Positions 61,432 to 64,000 of a stretch of 64,000 bases of DNA are shown in pieces. Positions within the stretch are counted from its first letter, which is position 1; every line of letters begins with the position of its first letter. The notes under the pieces were generated by a model. The model did no database searches and had not been told where the DNA came from. It worked only from the letters and a program-made list of their open reading frames with translations. The translations under genes were made by a program, and so were the position numbers. The stretch covers positions 1,359,095 to 1,423,094 of the forward strand of contig VFFE01007128.1 in assembly GCA_008921705.1 (NCBI GenBank), written 5' to 3'. The stretch comes from Burhinus oedicnemus (Eukaryota > Chordata > Aves > Charadriiformes > Burhinidae).

Positions 61432-63986
61432 GTAAAGTTTTCTAAGAGACTGATACGGGGCTGCCTCTGTATCAAAGGCTTCTCAATCACTTGACACTTA
61501 TTTGCAGGTTTTAGGAAAATTAAATGCAATTCATTGGCAACATTCAACTGCTTTTTCAAGTAAAAATGAAGCCACTCACTACTGGAAAGTTAGGGAGTGG
61601 AACCAGCTGCAGAGGGCTTTGTTTGGTTGTGTTTTGGGTGTGTTTTTTTTTAAAACAAAACAAACCATTATGCTGTTCTTAGGGGCCTTTGAGTTTAAAA
61701 CATGAAAGAAATGACTCTCTGCTGCTCTCCTTCCCCACCGGCAAAAAACCCCATCCACATCTAAGCAATTCTGGAGCAACTTGTGCTCGCTAGTGCAGTG
61801 TGTTGTGTTGCTCTCCCCATAGCACAACTGCTCCTCAGCTACAATCACTCGCTCACAGATACACAGAAGACTTGGTAGGAACAGAAGATATTTAGACTTC
61901 AGGGCATGAAAACTGAAGAAACCTACTCCGTATAGAATAACACTTACTTTCTTTTCTTTTTTTAAGGTAGTTAGAAAAATTATGAAAATCACTTTGACAA
62001 AACACCAGTGATGTTGCATATTGATGCTGAGGTGTAATGACCTGAATACTCCCTACTTTTTCTGCAGTTCTAATAACACACTTAGATATTCGACCCTTTT
62101 CTACTCTCCCTACAAACAGAAGAGGGAAAGAAATCCCTTACGTGTTTTCCTGGCTGATGCCGAAGGAACTCGTCAACCCACAGCGGGATGCAGTGAGATC
62201 CAAAACTGGGCTCTTTGTAGTTGAAAAGGAAAGTCTTTAGCCAACTGGAAGTGACTTCTGATGGAAACTTTATGATTTTTCTTTTCCAACAGATTAACTG
62301 AAGGAAAAGTTTAACTTGCTGTTTCATTCTGGTATCTACTGGCAACTGATATTCAGTGATAACTGATGTGCTTGCAATTTAGGAGTAAAAGCTTTTCTCC
62401 TTCATGCAAATGGCATCAGACATTTGGTATTGATAATGCAGAGGGATTTGGCCTGAATTCCAAACTATCTAAGGATCCAAATTCATGATACTGATTATTT
62501 TTCAAATCTCATGTTTTCTAAGACAAGCTGGAATTCACATTCCCTCATATTCCCTTGCATGTTTAAACCCTTAGAAAATAGCTGGTTCGTGTTTCAAAGG
62601 GTCTGATTTTCTAATCACAAGGACTAGAATTTTCTCCTTTGCCTTTTATGTTTATCATTCAAAATTTTCATGTAATCCACAGCCTCCAAATGCTGAGGAA
62701 TTATCAGATGCCACAATATCAAATACCTTTGAGAGAACTCCCCAACCCACTGTAAACCACTGCAAGGTCAGCAAGGGCTGCACACATGGCAGCCACCTCA
62801 CGTAACAGTCCCATCAGGGTCCTAATCAGCACCTAGGAGTAGATTTCCAAATGCACAAAGGCAACTAGCAAACAGGCAAGCCCTGCGTTCCCAAAAGCAC
62901 CGATTTCCCTGACACCAAGCCATGAAATACAACAGTCCAAAACCACAACTGAGTAACCTGCATCCCCATCACTGAGCAAGTGCACCATGGTGCTGCTAAT
63001 GTCAACATGTAACGCCATGCCCTGACATGGAGCACCACCGTAGACAATGATCTGCAGACAAATCAGCTTACAATCACACTTGCAGATCATTCCTGTTCTG
63101 GGTAACACCACGCGGCTGTGGGCTACAGTGGGTAAGTAATGCCATAGCCCAGGGCTCCTGCTGGCAGATGCTGCCAGTCACAGATGTGACAAGGGGAACA
63201 GCAAGACACCACTTCAGGGCGTAGAGTAAAAGCACATTGGAGCAACCCTTTGCATTTCTGTCTATGGTTTTTTGTCTGTTGCTCCCAAATAAATTCAGCA
63301 CTGCTTACAGAAATTTAGACTGTCCCTCAAAAAAACCCCAAATAAATTAAAAGACAACAACAAAAACCCCAACAACGGTATTCTTTGCATAACCCACACC
63401 TGCAGGTGACTTAGGGAGACAGATCCCAGACAGATTCAGCAGATCCCAGCATGTTAGAGGAAAGACTATGATTAAAAGTAACACGATGACAACATTTATG
63501 TCCAGTTGTGCTCTGGCTTGGACTGCTTGGTGAGGGCAGGCTGCGTCAGTTAGAGGGATCACACCCACACAGCAGGAACACACCTCATGCTTCTAAGTAT
63601 TTGCTCCAGAAGTGGAAATCCTAAACCCAAATCATCTGCTGTAGTCCTCTGTAAGGCAGGCAGGAGGCATCTCAGCGCCTGTGTTTGAGGAGGGCTGGTA
63701 TCGTCCTTCTCCCCCTCCCACACTGAGCAGCCCTCGGTTAGGAGCTGGGACTCACAGTCAAACCCCTGCGTTGTCAGCAGGGACATCTGGCTGAGCGGAT
63801 GAAACGGGATTTCACACGCTGATTCACAGCGGCTTTGGTGGCAGAGCATGCAAACAAGTAAAGAAACTAACACATGATTACAGCTCTGAGCAAAAAAAAT
63901 AATTTGTCAAAAGTTGAAGGAAGTTTTGACTAATTTTGCCTTTAGTCAAAAAGACAGATACATACACAGCAGGAATCAGGTTTGGG

Positions 63987-64000
63987 TTTTTTTTTTTTTT
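63987..64000. repeat. T-run truncated by the window edge
   Basis: At least 14 T continuing to the last base. Its full length and any attached element lie outside the window. Confidence 0.9.

Larger units (their letters stand above)
57841..63986. other. non-coding stretch with TG/TA microsatellites
   Basis: AT-rich overall, with GC-richer islets at 59740-59900 and 60530-60730. Three AGTGAC units lie at about 58119-58136. Microsatellites lie at 61297-61343 and 61416-61431. The longest frame, 146 codons on the minus strand at 61579-62019, shows no recognisable domain. No gene, RNA or transposon is identified. Confidence 0.5.

Overview
This window looks like vertebrate nuclear DNA, most likely from a bird. 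It is AT-rich and has no compact genes, operons, ribosome-binding sites or long open frames. Transposable elements are sparse. The one clear element is a 515 bp solo LTR (32943-33457) whose termini, promoter and 3' part match an endogenous retrovirus LTR family I know from avian genomes. There are no Alu, L1 or B-type repeats that would point to a mammal. A diverged MIR-type SINE (about 27030-27165) and a possible L2/CR1-like tail (34142-34190) are old amniote repeats and fit this reading. The bird call rests mainly on the LTR and is inference.

I recognise no protein-coding gene. The longest open frames (227, 216 and 182 codons) match nothing I know, and each lies in base-skewed, GC-rich or otherwise unconvincing sequence. 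The window is best read as intergenic DNA or the inside of a very large intron. I list a few candidate exons, chosen because an acceptor-like site, an open frame and a donor, stop or poly(A) signal fall together. They are at 1195-1286 (-), 9764-9900 (-), 29050-29101 (+), 41666-41835 (+) and 44318-44449 (+). Such combinations arise by chance, so confidence is low, and they lie on both strands with no sign of one shared gene.

Layout. 1-6.7 kb: unremarkable AT-rich DNA with one minus-strand candidate exon. 6.7-6.8 kb: a strong 26 bp imperfect inverted repeat (24 of 26 positions pair) around a 49-nt loop, the clearest unexplained structure here. 7-19 kb: non-coding, with simple repeats and a minus-strand candidate exon near 9.8 kb. 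19.4-19.7 kb: a CpG-dense patch. 20-33 kb: AT-rich, with the MIR, a candidate terminal exon at 29.05 kb and a homeodomain-motif-like stretch near 30.4 kb. 32.9-33.5 kb: the solo LTR. 34.1-34.9 kb: the L2/CR1-like tail followed by a C-rich, G-poor block. 38.05-38.12 kb: an exact 32 bp tandem duplication. 39.6-48.9 kb: a relatively GC-rich section with several short CpG-dense patches, the best at 48657-48917. 49-64 kb: AT-rich with a few GC-rich islets and TG/TA microsatellites, ending in a T-run at the window edge.

Nothing here amounts to an undescribed multi-gene system. The points most worth checking are the hairpin, the CpG patch at 48.7-48.9 kb, the candidate exons and the solo LTR without a visible target-site duplication.
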